From an uncultured bacterium (GTDB lineage: Bacteria; Bacillota; Clostridia; Oscillospirales; Oscillospiraceae): a stretch of 19,477 nt of DNA. The translations under genes and the position numbers were made by a program. The stretch lies in contig CAJMQR010000011.1 of assembly GCA_905215665.1 (NCBI GenBank), forward strand, positions 1-19,477. The letters run 5' to 3'. Every line of letters starts with the position of its first letter. Position 1 is the stretch's first letter. Below the pieces are notes generated by a model. It searched no databases. It was not told the DNA's origin and saw only the letters and a list, made by a program, of their open reading frames with translations. Positions 1-8,372 of the stretch are shown here, in pieces.

Positions 1-728
1 ACCTGCTCGCGGAAAGCGGCAACCTCTTTTTCACCGTAGTCCGTGCGTCCCTGCTCCAGATAACCGACAGGGATGTAATTCTCATAGCCGAGATTCTTAC
101 CAATTTGATTGCGGATCCGGATCAGCTCGTCCCAAATTTCCTCCAGGCGCGGCTCATTGTCCTGATAGAACTTGGAATACGCCCTGACCGCCGCGCGGCG
201 CACCTCGCGGTCGGGATTCTCAAAATACTTCTGCACGCCGTAGAGGTTCAGGGTCTTGCCGTCAAAGGGAATCTCCGCCGTGGCCATGATTTTCTGGTAT
301 TCGTTGGTCAGGCGGCTCTCGCGCTGGCGCAGGGGGATATTCTCCTCGCAGAAGAGCTTCTTCTGAAGATCGATGCCCACAAAAAGCTGCTTGCCGAATT
401 CCTTTTCCAGCTCCGGGCGGAAACGGCTGCCTGCGACGGCTTCGTTGAAGGCAACATCCGCCTGCTCCAGCAGGGGGCCGGCTTCGTCGAGATATTCCAC
501 TTCTTTTTCGTAGAATTCGTCGCGGGTGTCGAGCGTGTTGCGGACATAGGCAAGCGTGCATTGGGTGTTCAGCTCGCGGTGTGCCCTATCACGCTGCAAA
601 AAGATCGCGCGAAGCTCCTCATAGCTTCCGGCGTTCTCAACCGCGGCTTTCCATTCTGCAAGCTGCTTTTTTAGCTGGTCGAGATCGGGACGCCTGTATT
701 CCAGCGTTGAAAACTTGAAGTCCTCCAT
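1..728 (-). CDS. pepF: M3 family oligoendopeptidase (PepF type), N-terminal part
   Basis: The reverse-strand frame opens with ATG at 728 and stays open to the window edge, giving about 242 residues of a protein usually near 560-600. The start MEDFKFSTLEYRRPDL and the later stretch LGYENYIPVGYLEQGRTDYG are typical of M3 oligoendopeptidase F proteins, which are cytosolic zinc metallopeptidases that cut short peptides. The catalytic HExxH motif would lie in the missing C-terminal half, so activity cannot be judged here. The ribosome binding site is a GAAAGGGG run about 5 bases before ATG. It starts 13 bases after the HAD phosphatase stop, so it is probably the last visible gene of the long minus-strand operon. 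Family assignment is firm; the exact subfamily is not. Confidence 0.9.
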   Translation of the reverse strand, partial: MEDFKFSTLEYRRPDLDQLKKQLAEWKAAVENAGSYEELRAIFLQRDRAHRELNTQCTLAYVRNTLDTRDEFYEKEVEYLDEAGPLLEQADVAFNEAVAGSRFRPELEKEFGKQLFVGIDLQKKLFCEENIPLRQRESRLTNEYQKIMATAEIPFDGKTLNLYGVQKYFENPDREVRRAAVRAYSKFYQDNEPRLEEIWDELIRIRNQIGKNLGYENYIPVGYLEQGRTDYGEKEVAAFREQ

Positions 729-741
729 CGTGTTTCCCCTT

Positions 742-1524
742 TCAAATTAATTCAAAATGACGCAGTGCCTTATAGATTCCATCTTTCTCCGCATCATCTG
801 TGACATAATCGGCAGCCGCTTTGGCCTGCGCGGTCGCATTGCCCATGGCCACGCCGATGCCCGCCGCCTTCAGCATAGACACGTCGTTTTCGGAATCCCC
901 GAAGGCCATGGAATCCTGCGGGTCAATGCCGTAGCGCTTCAGAATATCATACATGGCATTTTCCTTGCCGCCGTCCAGAGAGATGATGTCGTGTCCCTGC
1001 TCGAACCACTGGGTCGCGCGGCTGTGCGGCGCAAGGCGAAGCGGCTCGGCCATTTCCTCCCGCGGGAGGAAAAGCACAATCTTGTAGACCGGCCGGCGGA
1101 GCATTTCCCGCAGATCGCCCGCAGGCGGCGGGGCCGTATGAAGCGCATGCATGGCCTGCAAAAAGGGCTCCGACGGATGGTTGATGCAGGTCTTTTCCGC
1201 ACTGACCATCCAGAAGGTGCAGCCTTTTTTCTCCGCCCAATTCAGCAGGCTTTCGGCATCCCGCGGATCGATGGGCTTCCCGTAGATCAGGTTTCCGGCA
1301 GCGTCGTAGGCATCCTGCCCGTTGTTGGTCAGATAGCCGTCAAATTGCAGGCCGTCGAGCAGATGCTCACTTGCGATCTCAAATTTTGAGCGGCCGGTAG
1401 CCACAAAAAGCAGGATGCCTCTGCTGCGCAGCTTTTCCAGCGCCTGCTTGACGGAAGCGCCGTAAACCTTGGTTTTCAGCGGCACGAGCGTGCCGTCGAT
1501 GTCGAAAAAGATTGCCTTTGTCAT
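742..1524 (-). CDS. Cof-type HAD-IIB family sugar-phosphate phosphatase
   Basis: This is a 260-residue protein with the full HAD motif set. Motif I is FFDIDGTL, with nucleophile D8 and acid/base D10. Motif II is VATGR around 41-45, the motif III lysine is K187 in GGKENA, and motif IV is GDSENDVSML with D210 and D214. The cap between motifs II and III is of the large C2B kind found in Cof/YidA-like phosphatases, which hydrolyse sugar phosphates, nucleotides or similar small phosphoesters. The substrate cannot be told from sequence. I chose the ATG at 1524, preceded by GGAG and giving the usual MTKAIFFDIDGTL start. A GTG at 1542 in the same frame overlaps the clpE stop as GTGA and would add six residues. 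Either way it is probably translated with clpE. Confidence 0.9.
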   Translation of the reverse strand: MTKAIFFDIDGTLVPLKTKVYGASVKQALEKLRSRGILLFVATGRSKFEIASEHLLDGLQFDGYLTNNGQDAYDAAGNLIYGKPIDPRDAESLLNWAEKKGCTFWMVSAEKTCINHPSEPFLQAMHALHTAPPPAGDLREMLRRPVYKIVLFLPREEMAEPLRLAPHSRATQWFEQGHDIISLDGGKENAMYDILKRYGIDPQDSMAFGDSENDVSMLKAAGIGVAMGNATAQAKAAADYVTDDAEKDGIYKALRHFELI

Positions 1525-1538
1525 TTCTCCGGTTTTCC

Positions 1539-3803
1539 TCACAGCGCCAGTATTTCGATTTTGTCCTCCGGTGCCGTCAGCTTGATCTGAGAAATGGGGT
1601 TGTCAAAGCTGTCGATGATCCGTTCGGCGATGCCGTCTTCAATGTCCTTTTGAATGGTACGGCGCAGATTCCGCGCACCGTAGGTGATGGAATAGGAATT
1701 CTTCACCAGATAATCGATCACGCTGTCTTCCCACATCAGACCGATGCCGCGCTCCTGCAGCGCATCCTTCAGCTCATGGAGCATGATATCCGCGATGCCG
1801 CGGAAGTTCTCCTCCGTCAGGCGGTTGAAGCAGATGACCTCGTCAACGCGGTTGATAAACTCGGGGCGCAGGAACTCGGACAGCGCCTTCATCGCCTTTT
1901 CCTTGGTCTGTTCGGAGACGCTGCGTCCGAAACCGACGGAGCCGTCGCGGCGGTCGGAACCGGCATTGGAGGTCATGACGATCACGGTGTTTTCAAAATT
2001 GACGACACGGCCCTGCGCGTCCGTGATGCGGCCGTCGTCAAGAATCTGCAACAGAACGTTCAGCACGTCCGGATGCGCCTTTTCCAGCTCGTCAAAGAGA
2101 ATGACGGAATAGGGCTTGCGGCGAATTTTTTCCGTGAGCTGCCCCGCCTCGTCGTAGCCGACGTAGCCGGGGGGCGAGCCGATCAGTTTGGAAACGGAAT
2201 GGCGCTCCATGTATTCCGACATATCCAGACGGACAAGAGAATCCACGGAGTCAAACAGATCGTCCGCGAGGCACTTGACCAGTTCGGTCTTTCCGACGCC
2301 GGTGGACCCGACGAAAATGAAGGACACCGGGTGCTTTTTGACGGAAATGCCCACGCGGTTACGGCGGATGGCGGCGGCGACCGCGGCGACCGCCTCGTCC
2401 TGCCCCACGATGCGCTTTTTCAGCCGTTCCTCCAAGCTGCGAAGCTGCTCATATTCCTGCGCACGGATTTTGCTGGCAGGAATCTTCGTCCACAGCTCGA
2501 TAATGCGCGCAAGATTCTCCATGGTCAGCACGGGCGCCGGCTTTGCCTCCAGCTCCGCTATTTCGGAGTCCAGGCGGCATACATGGCTGCGCAGTGTGGC
2601 AAGCCGCTCAAAATTTTCCTGTTCCGTATCCTCGGTGAGCATTTTGATCTCAAGCTGATAGTCGTCGCGTTCCTTACGCTTTTCGGCCAGATCGGAAATC
2701 TGCCGGCTGTGCAGATTCAGGTCGGAGCAGGCCTCGTCCAACAGATCGATGGCCTTGTCCGGCAGGAAACGGTCGGTGATATAGCGTTCGGAGAGGATGA
2801 CCGCCTGCCGTGCGATCTCCGCGGGAATCTGTACCCCGTGGAAAAGCTCATAATAGTGTGAAACGCCCCGCAAAATGGCGGTAGCCTCTTCTATACTCGG
2901 CTCCGTCACGGTCACAGGCTGGAAACGCCGTTCCAGCGCGGCATCCTTTTCGATATACTTGCGGTACTCGGCAAAGGTCGTCGCGCCTATCACCTGAATC
3001 TCCCCGCGGGAAAGCGCCGGCTTGAGGATATTCGCTGCGCTCATGGAGCCTTCCGCGTCGCCTGCGCCCACCAGATTATGCACCTCGTCAATCACGAGGA
3101 TGATATTCCCGCAGGCTTTGATTTCGGAGATCAGGCTCTTCATGCGGCCCTCAAACTGGCCGCGGAATTGCGTCCCCGCAACGAGGGAGGTCAGGTCAAG
3201 GAGATAGACCTCCTTGTCGCGCAGCTTAAAGGGAACATCTCCCGCCACGATACGCTGGGCAAGTCCCTCCGCAATGGCCGTCTTGCCGACGCCCGGCTCA
3301 CCGATCAGGCAGGGGTTATTCTTCTGGCGGCGGTTGAGAATCTGCACCACGCGCTCTGTCTCCACCTCGCGGCCAACAATCCTGTCCAGCTCGTTGTTTC
3401 TTGCCTTTGCAGTCAAATTCTGACAGTAGGTGTCGAGGAATTTCCGCTTTTTGGACTGCGGCTTTTCGCTCTTTCCCTGTTTTTCCTTCGGCTCCTCCTT
3501 GGGGGCAACCTCGTTCTGCCCGCCAAACAGACGATTCATATGCGGAAAGGTGGCCGTGCGGCTGCCGATGTCGTCCTCGTCGTCCTCCTCCGGCTGCATC
3601 ATGGACATCATTTCTCCGTTGAGCGTGTCCAGATCCTCGTCGGTGATGCCCATGCGCTCTACGATCTCATCAACCTGTTTGATTCCCATTTCCTTGGCGC
3701 ATTTGAGGCACAGTCCCTCGTTTGTGGTCTTTCCGTTCTCGACCTTCGTTATAAAAATCACAGCCAGATTCTTTTTGCATCTGCTGCACAATGTCGGTTT
3801 CAT
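1539..3803 (-). CDS. clpE: ClpE-type ATP-dependent Clp protease ATP-binding subunit with N-terminal zinc finger
   Basis: A 754-residue Hsp100 unfoldase that would feed substrates to ClpP. The N terminus is not a Clp-N repeat domain but a zinc finger, C6-x2-C9-x22-C32-x2-C35, the spacing described for ClpE. An acidic and then basic linker (70-125) follows. The first AAA+ module has Walker A GEPGVGKT (168-175), Walker B ILVIDE (235-240) and arginine finger ERRF (291-294). A coiled-coil middle domain spans about 370-420. The second AAA+ module has Walker A GSTGVGKT (499-506) and Walker B VILFDE (567-572). The VGF tripeptide at 623-625 is the ClpP-docking loop, so it should partner ClpP. The ribosome binding site AAAGGAG lies 7 bases before ATG. 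I see no CtsR or CIRCE operator upstream, unlike typical clpE genes. McsA-like or ClpC naming is possible, but the domain layout fits ClpE best. Confidence 0.9.
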   Translation of the reverse strand: MKPTLCSRCKKNLAVIFITKVENGKTTNEGLCLKCAKEMGIKQVDEIVERMGITDEDLDTLNGEMMSMMQPEEDDEDDIGSRTATFPHMNRLFGGQNEVAPKEEPKEKQGKSEKPQSKKRKFLDTYCQNLTAKARNNELDRIVGREVETERVVQILNRRQKNNPCLIGEPGVGKTAIAEGLAQRIVAGDVPFKLRDKEVYLLDLTSLVAGTQFRGQFEGRMKSLISEIKACGNIILVIDEVHNLVGAGDAEGSMSAANILKPALSRGEIQVIGATTFAEYRKYIEKDAALERRFQPVTVTEPSIEEATAILRGVSHYYELFHGVQIPAEIARQAVILSERYITDRFLPDKAIDLLDEACSDLNLHSRQISDLAEKRKERDDYQLEIKMLTEDTEQENFERLATLRSHVCRLDSEIAELEAKPAPVLTMENLARIIELWTKIPASKIRAQEYEQLRSLEERLKKRIVGQDEAVAAVAAAIRRNRVGISVKKHPVSFIFVGSTGVGKTELVKCLADDLFDSVDSLVRLDMSEYMERHSVSKLIGSPPGYVGYDEAGQLTEKIRRKPYSVILFDELEKAHPDVLNVLLQILDDGRITDAQGRVVNFENTVIVMTSNAGSDRRDGSVGFGRSVSEQTKEKAMKALSEFLRPEFINRVDEVICFNRLTEENFRGIADIMLHELKDALQERGIGLMWEDSVIDYLVKNSYSITYGARNLRRTIQKDIEDGIAERIIDSFDNPISQIKLTAPEDKIEILAL

Positions 3804-3825
3804 GGCTTCACTCCTTTACTCCGCA

Positions 3826-3834
3826 AGTATATCA
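3826..3834 (-). promoter_or_regulatory. Possible extended -10 promoter for clpE
   Basis: On the minus strand the 65-base gap between the DUF5711 gene and clpE carries TGATATACT, an extended -10 (TGnTATACT), about 22 bases before the clpE start codon. No good -35 is found 16-18 bases further up. No terminator separates the upstream gene, so clpE could also be reached by readthrough. Confidence 0.35.
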
Positions 3835-3868
3835 CGCCTGCGGCAAAAAACCTATCGCAAAAAATTGG

Positions 3869-5047
3869 TCACGGAATATACAGCCTCGCTTCTCCCGTGC
3901 CGGCCAGAATTGCCGTTCCGTCCCTGCGGACGAAAGCTCTCAGCGCGCCGTTGCTGTCTCCGCTGCTCTGAAGCTCCAGCTTCAGATTGTAAACGCTGAA
4001 CTTCCCGGCAGACAGCAGCGCAACATAGTCGCCCGCCGCGCTGAGATGCAACGGCGCTTCCTCCACGGAACGTGATGCCAAAACGCTGCCGTCCGCCGCG
4101 AGAAGCACCAGCTGATAGCGGCTGCCTGTCTGATAGCGGTCAAGCGCCAGTGCAACATAGCCGTTGCCGCCGAAGGCATATCCCGTCAGGTCGCAACCGT
4201 CGAGCGAGTATTGCCCCAGCAGTTCTCCCCCGGTATTGAAAAACGACACACTCCGGCTGCCGATGGCGCAGGCGGTAGTTCCGTTCAAAAATCTCAAATC
4301 ATAGATCGTCTGCCCTCCGAGAGACAGCTCCGCGCCCTCTTCCTCGGAGTCCGTCCGGTAAAGCTTGACGGAGGAGGAAAAAGCGATCTGCTCCTGCCCC
4401 AGCGCCGCAACGGCGAGGTAACTTCCGTCAGGCGACAGTGCGCAGGCGTTGAGATAGCTTGTCTTGGAAGTGCGTCGGTAGAGAAGCGACCCCTTGGCGT
4501 CAAAGACCTCGGCAACCGCGCGAGCCTCCTCCGACGAGGACAGAAGCGCAATGCTTCCGTTTTCCGCGATGTCCGCATCAAAAATTTGCCCCTTTGCCGT
4601 GCCGGAGCAGAGCAGCTTGCCGTTCAGATTCATCACGCCATAAAAGCTGCCTCCGATGTCGTACATCAAAAGCGCATCCTGCGTTCCTTCCAGTGCCGGA
4701 GAGGAAAGTTCCGCCTGCTGCTTTCCGAGCGTCTCTCCGTCCTCCGAAAACAGCGTCACGCCGCTGCGGGACGCAATGGCAAGACCGTCGCCCGCGAGCG
4801 CGTAGCCGGTGACGCCGTAGCTTTCAAAGGAAACGCTGCCGTAGTTTTCCCCGTTTTTCCCCATGTAGCGGAGGGAACGCAGAAAGCCGTCCAGAAGCGT
4901 TGTCTGAGACATCAGATACCACAGCAGAAGCGCGAGGACAAGCAGAACAATCCCGGCGAAAATCAACCAGCGCCGCGGACGCCTCCGTTTTTCACCCTCC
5001 TCCGGGTCCGGAACCGGCCGGATAAAATCAGATGCGGAATCCCGCAT
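3869..5047 (-). CDS. DUF5711-like membrane-anchored beta-propeller protein
   Basis: A 392-residue protein of unknown function. A basic cytosolic N terminus (…GEKRRRPRR, ending near residue 26) is followed by one transmembrane helix at about 27-47. The remaining roughly 340 residues should lie outside the membrane. This part has repeated blade-like units of the form 'G..L...' with D-G-S/D-G-E turns (GVTLFSEDGETLG, CALSPDGSYLAVA, VLLAADGSVLASR), which suggests a seven- to eight-bladed propeller like the DUF5711 family. I chose the ATG at 5047 because GGGAGGTG sits at the right distance before it; a longer frame from 5071 lacks such a site. It overlaps the truA end by 20 bases, so translation is probably coupled. 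Its role is unknown, and nothing in the neighbours names a partner. Confidence 0.75.
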   Translation of the reverse strand: MRDSASDFIRPVPDPEEGEKRRRPRRWLIFAGIVLLVLALLLWYLMSQTTLLDGFLRSLRYMGKNGENYGSVSFESYGVTGYALAGDGLAIASRSGVTLFSEDGETLGKQQAELSSPALEGTQDALLMYDIGGSFYGVMNLNGKLLCSGTAKGQIFDADIAENGSIALLSSSEEARAVAEVFDAKGSLLYRRTSKTSYLNACALSPDGSYLAVAALGQEQIAFSSSVKLYRTDSEEEGAELSLGGQTIYDLRFLNGTTACAIGSRSVSFFNTGGELLGQYSLDGCDLTGYAFGGNGYVALALDRYQTGSRYQLVLLAADGSVLASRSVEEAPLHLSAAGDYVALLSAGKFSVYNLKLELQSSGDSNGALRAFVRRDGTAILAGTGEARLYIP

Positions 5048-5801
5048 GGAATTGCACCTCCCTGTCCTCATACCAGAGTTGCGTCATATACAGTCCTCCC
5101 GGCGGCGCGGTCGGTCCGGCAGCCGTCCGGTCGCCGGAGCGCAGAATCTCTCCGATTTCGTTGGGGTCGATCTTGCCCTCCGCTGCGTAGACGACCGTCC
5201 CGACCATGGCACGCGCCATATTATACAAAAAGCCGTCGGCGCAGACCCGCAGGAGAATCAGGCATCCCCTGCGCTCCACGTCAAAGTAATGCACCGTGCG
5301 AATCGTGGATTTTACCTCCGTCCCGACGGAACGCACGGCCGCAAAATCGTGCGTCCCGACAAACTGAGATGCCGCACACTGCAGGATTCTCTCGTCCAGA
5401 TGCCGTGGATAAAACCACGCGCGGTTTACATAAAACGGATCCTTGATATGAGAATTAAAAATCTGATAGGTATACTCCTTCTTCGCGCAGGAGCCGATGG
5501 CGTTGAAATAATCCGGCATCTGCCGGGCTTCCGTCACGGCAATATCCGGCGGAAGCTGGCTGTTGATCGCATACGGCAGCCGGTCGCAGGGGATGCGTGC
5601 GTCCGTGCGGAAATTGGCAACATAGGTTCTGGCATGCACGCCCGCGTCCGTCCGGCCGCAGCCGGTCATATGCACCGCATGGCCCACGACGCGCGCGGCG
5701 GCCTCTTCCAGCGTCTGACCGACGGTACGCTCCGTTTTCTGTACCTGCCAGCCGTGGTAGGCCGAGCCGTCATAGCTCAGCGTCAGCGCGATGTTCCGCA
5801 C
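5028..5801 (-). CDS. truA: tRNA pseudouridine(38-40) synthase TruA
   Basis: A 257-residue protein, close to the usual 245-270. TruA converts uridines 38, 39 and 40 of the tRNA anticodon arm to pseudouridine. Family motifs are clear: the start ALTLSYDGSAYHGWQ, the catalytic block GRTDAGVHA with D52 as the nucleophilic aspartate, and FLYNMARAMVGT near the C terminus. The start codon is GTG at 5801, supported by AGGAGG nine bases upstream. It lies 18 bases after the ecfT stop, and the order ecfA1-ecfA2-ecfT-truA is a well-known Firmicutes arrangement, usually beside the ribosomal protein operon. Here it stands apart from ribosomal genes. Confidence 0.96.
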   Translation of the reverse strand: MRNIALTLSYDGSAYHGWQVQKTERTVGQTLEEAAARVVGHAVHMTGCGRTDAGVHARTYVANFRTDARIPCDRLPYAINSQLPPDIAVTEARQMPDYFNAIGSCAKKEYTYQIFNSHIKDPFYVNRAWFYPRHLDERILQCAASQFVGTHDFAAVRSVGTEVKSTIRTVHYFDVERRGCLILLRVCADGFLYNMARAMVGTVVYAAEGKIDPNEIGEILRSGDRTAAGPTAPPGGLYMTQLWYEDREVQFHAGFRI

Positions 5802-5819
5802 GAGCAGTTCCCTCCTTCT

Positions 5820-6623
5820 TCAGAGCTTGAAGCAGCGCAGTGTAATCACGCCGCCAAGCAGCGCGGCACCCAGAAGCAGCGTGACAACGTCGCGCAGACG
5901 GTAATGCAGCTGCTTCATTTTTGTGCGGCCCTCGCCGCCGTGGTAGCAGCGGCACTCCATCGCGGTCGCCAGCTCATCGGCCCGCCGGAAGGCGCTGACA
6001 AACAGCGGCACAAGAATGGGCACCAGCGCTTTGGCACGGCGGAAGAGGTTCCCCGTCTCAAAATCTGCGCCGCGCGCCTTCTGCGCGGAAATAATCTTGT
6101 CCGTCTCCTCGATCAGCGTCGGGATAAAGCGCAGGGCGATGCTCATCATCATCGCCAGCTCATGCACCGGGAAGCGGATTTTTTTCAGCGGGCCGAGAAG
6201 GGATTCCAGTCCATCCGTCAGCGCAATGGGCGAGGTGGTATAGGTCAGCAGGAAGGTGCCCATGACCAGCATCATAATTCGCAGGACAAGAAACACCGCC
6301 TGAAGGATTCCCTCCCGCGTGATGCGGAAGATCCAGAACTGCACCAGCACCTGCCCGTCGGAATAAAAGAGGTTGATCAGTGCGGTGAAGATGATAATGA
6401 TCAAAAGCGGCTTGAGGCCCCGGAACAGCGCCTTCGGGCGGATTCTGGAAAGGACAACGGCGGTGACCAGGAAGGCCAGCATCAGGCCGTAGGAGACCCA
6501 CCACTTTGCCAGAAACAGCGTGACAATATAGAGAACCACCATCAGCAGCTTGGTACGCGGGTCCAGACGGTGCACAACCGTGCTGCCGGGAAAATACTGC
6601 CCGAGTGTGATATCCTTAAGCAT
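5820..6623 (-). CDS. ecfT: Energy-coupling factor transporter transmembrane protein EcfT
   Basis: A 267-residue polytopic membrane protein and the shared scaffold of ECF vitamin transporters. It joins the two ATPases to interchangeable substrate-binding S components. The sequence has the conserved early motif HRLDPRTKLL, hydrophobic helices at about 26-42, 46-58, 73-90 and 106-128, and a final helix near 246-262. The two cytosolic coupling-helix motifs are AQKARGADFE (180-189) and AMECRCYHGG (221-230); the first carries the classical A-R-G, while the second has R-C in place of R-G. The ATG at 6623 is used, with GGGGGTG before it; a GTG at 6632 would add three residues. It overlaps the ecfA2 stop by 8 bases. 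No S component lies in the window, so the transported vitamins are unknown, as expected for a group II module. Confidence 0.95.
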   Translation of the reverse strand: MLKDITLGQYFPGSTVVHRLDPRTKLLMVVLYIVTLFLAKWWVSYGLMLAFLVTAVVLSRIRPKALFRGLKPLLIIIIFTALINLFYSDGQVLVQFWIFRITREGILQAVFLVLRIMMLVMGTFLLTYTTSPIALTDGLESLLGPLKKIRFPVHELAMMMSIALRFIPTLIEETDKIISAQKARGADFETGNLFRRAKALVPILVPLFVSAFRRADELATAMECRCYHGGEGRTKMKQLHYRLRDVVTLLLGAALLGGVITLRCFKL

Positions 6624-7482
6624 CCGCGCCACCCCCTTTCAGAGAAAGGAGCTGGGAAAGCGCCTGCTGTACGGTGTACACCGACGTATCCACAGGCAGG
6701 CCCAATTCCCGCAGGCGGAGGAAAAGCTCCGTCACCTGCGGCACGGCGAGTCCGATACGGCGCAGGCGCTCCGCATGGGAGAAAATCTCCCTGGGCGGCG
6801 CGCACATCTCCACCGCTCCCTCGTTGAGCACGAGCAGGCGGTCGGCCATCCGCGCGGCGTCGTCCATGGAATGACTCACCATCAGCACGGTCGCGCCGGT
6901 GGTTCTGCGGTAGTTTTCGATATTCTCCAGAATTCCCGCACAGCCGGCGGGGTCCAACCCTGCCGTCGGCTCGTCAAAAATGACAACCTCCGGCTCCATG
7001 GCGATCACGCCCGCAATGGCAACACGGCGTTTCTGCCCGCCGGAAAGGTCAAAAGGCGATTTTTCCAGCAGTTCCTCCGGCACACCCGCAAACTGCGCCG
7101 CACGCAGAACGCGCCGGCGGATTTCGTCCTCCGGCAGTCCCATATTCTTCGGTCCGAAGGAAATATCCCGATAGACCGTTTCCTCAAAAAGCTGGTATTC
7201 CGGATACTGGAAGACCAGACCGACCCGGAAACGCGCGTCGCGGGTGGTCTTTTTATCCTTCCAGATGTCCTCTCCGTGAAGAAGCACCTGCCCCGACGTG
7301 GGCTTCAGCAGCCCGTTGAGGTGCTGGATCAGGGTGGATTTTCCGGAGCCCGTATGCCCGATAATTCCCAGGAACTCCCCTTTTTCCACCGAAAAGCTCA
7401 AATCTTTGATTGCGGTATGCTCAAAGGGGGTGCCGGTGCTGTAAATGTGGGTAAGGTTTCTTACCTCAATCGCTGCTGCCAA
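6616..7482 (-). CDS. ecfA2: Energy-coupling factor transporter ATPase EcfA2
   Basis: A 288-residue ABC ATPase that pairs with EcfA1 to power the ECF transporter. Visible motifs are Walker A GHTGSGKST (42-50), Q-loop FQYPEYQLFEETV with Q92, signature LSGGQKRRVA (from 146), Walker B VVIFDE with catalytic E171, D-loop GLDP and switch H204. The Q-loop text EYQLFEETV is typical of EcfA2 rather than EcfA1. I chose the TTG at 7482, preceded by GGAGGAAAGAAAAC, giving an N terminus that runs straight into IEVRNLTHIYS. The open frame reaches up to 7548, but that would overlap ecfA1 by 41 bases and add a non-conserved basic leader. The gap to the ecfA1 stop is 25 bases. Confidence 0.95.
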   Translation of the reverse strand: MAAAIEVRNLTHIYSTGTPFEHTAIKDLSFSVEKGEFLGIIGHTGSGKSTLIQHLNGLLKPTSGQVLLHGEDIWKDKKTTRDARFRVGLVFQYPEYQLFEETVYRDISFGPKNMGLPEDEIRRRVLRAAQFAGVPEELLEKSPFDLSGGQKRRVAIAGVIAMEPEVVIFDEPTAGLDPAGCAGILENIENYRRTTGATVLMVSHSMDDAARMADRLLVLNEGAVEMCAPPREIFSHAERLRRIGLAVPQVTELFLRLRELGLPVDTSVYTVQQALSQLLSLKGGGADA

Positions 7483-7507
7483 GTTTTCTTTCCTCCGATT
7501 CTTCGGG

Positions 7508-8362
7508 TCAGGCCTTTTCCCGGAAACACTCGAAAAGTGCCTGCGCACATTCCTCCGTGGAAAGCGCGTCGAGCGGCAGGCAGAAGCCCGCCCTGTTCAG
7601 ATCGTAAAGCAGCTCCGTCGTTGCCGGTACGGTCAGGCCGGCAGACTTCAGCAGTTCAACCTGCGTAAAGACCTGCTTGGGTGTCCCGTCCGTGAGGATT
7701 CTGCCCTCGTCCATCACGATCACGCGCTGTGCGCGGATCGCCTCGGTCATATGGTGGGTAATCAGAACCACCGTGATGCCGCTTTCGCGGTTCAGCCGCT
7801 CTATTGTGGAGATAACTTCCTTCCTGCCCTGCGGGTCCAGCATGGCCGTCGGCTCGTCCAGCACGATGCATTCCGGACGCATGGCGATCACGCCCGCGAT
7901 GGCGACGCGCTGCTTCTGTCCGCCGGAGAGCAGATGCGGCGCATGGCTGCGGTATTCGTACATCCCAACCAGCTTCAGCGCCTCGTCCACGCGGCTGCGG
8001 ATCTCCTCGGAGGGAACCCCGAGATTCTCCGGCGCAAAGGCGACGTCCTCCTCGACCACGTTGGCCACCATCTGGTTGTCCGGATTCTGAAAGACCATGC
8101 CCACCGTCCGGCGGATCTCAAGCAGCAGGCTTTCGTCCTTTGTGTCCATGCCAAACACCGTGACGCTTCCGCCCTCCGGCAGAAGAATCGCATTCATGTG
8201 CTTGGCCAGTGTGGATTTCCCGCAGCCGTTTCGTCCCAGAACCGCCACAAAGCTCCCTCGCGCAATGTCCAGCGATAGGCCGGAAAACACGGGGATAGGC
8301 GTTTCCCCCGTCTGGGAGGGATAGGAAAAGCTTAAATCCTTTGCAATGATTGCTTCACTCAT
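7508..8362 (-). CDS. ecfA1: Energy-coupling factor transporter ATPase EcfA1
   Basis: A 284-residue ABC ATPase and the first gene of the ECF module. Motifs are Walker A GRNGCGKST (43-51), Q-loop FQNPDNQMVANVVEEDVAF with Q92 (the NPDNQ text marks EcfA1), signature LSGGQKQRVAIAG (145-157), Walker B CIVLDE with E170, D-loop MLDP and switch H203. The C-terminal domain (about 230-284) follows the EcfA pattern in which both ATPases contact each other. The ATG at 8362 has AAAGGT at a workable distance. Only 10 bases separate it from the methyltransferase stop, so it is cotranscribed with the genes before it. It should form a heterodimer with EcfA2 on the cytosolic face of EcfT. Confidence 0.95.
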   Translation of the reverse strand: MSEAIIAKDLSFSYPSQTGETPIPVFSGLSLDIARGSFVAVLGRNGCGKSTLAKHMNAILLPEGGSVTVFGMDTKDESLLLEIRRTVGMVFQNPDNQMVANVVEEDVAFAPENLGVPSEEIRSRVDEALKLVGMYEYRSHAPHLLSGGQKQRVAIAGVIAMRPECIVLDEPTAMLDPQGRKEVISTIERLNRESGITVVLITHHMTEAIRAQRVIVMDEGRILTDGTPKQVFTQVELLKSAGLTVPATTELLYDLNRAGFCLPLDALSTEECAQALFECFREKA

Positions 8363-8372
8363 GAGATTACCT

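Noticed and set aside
3804..3868. CtsR or CIRCE operator before clpE
   Set aside because: No tandem GGTCAAA-type heptads and no inverted nine-base repeat are present in this gap.
7483..7548. Longer N terminus for EcfA2
   Set aside because: It would overlap ecfA1 by 41 bases, has no ribosome binding site, and adds non-conserved basic residues; TTG at 7482 has a strong site.
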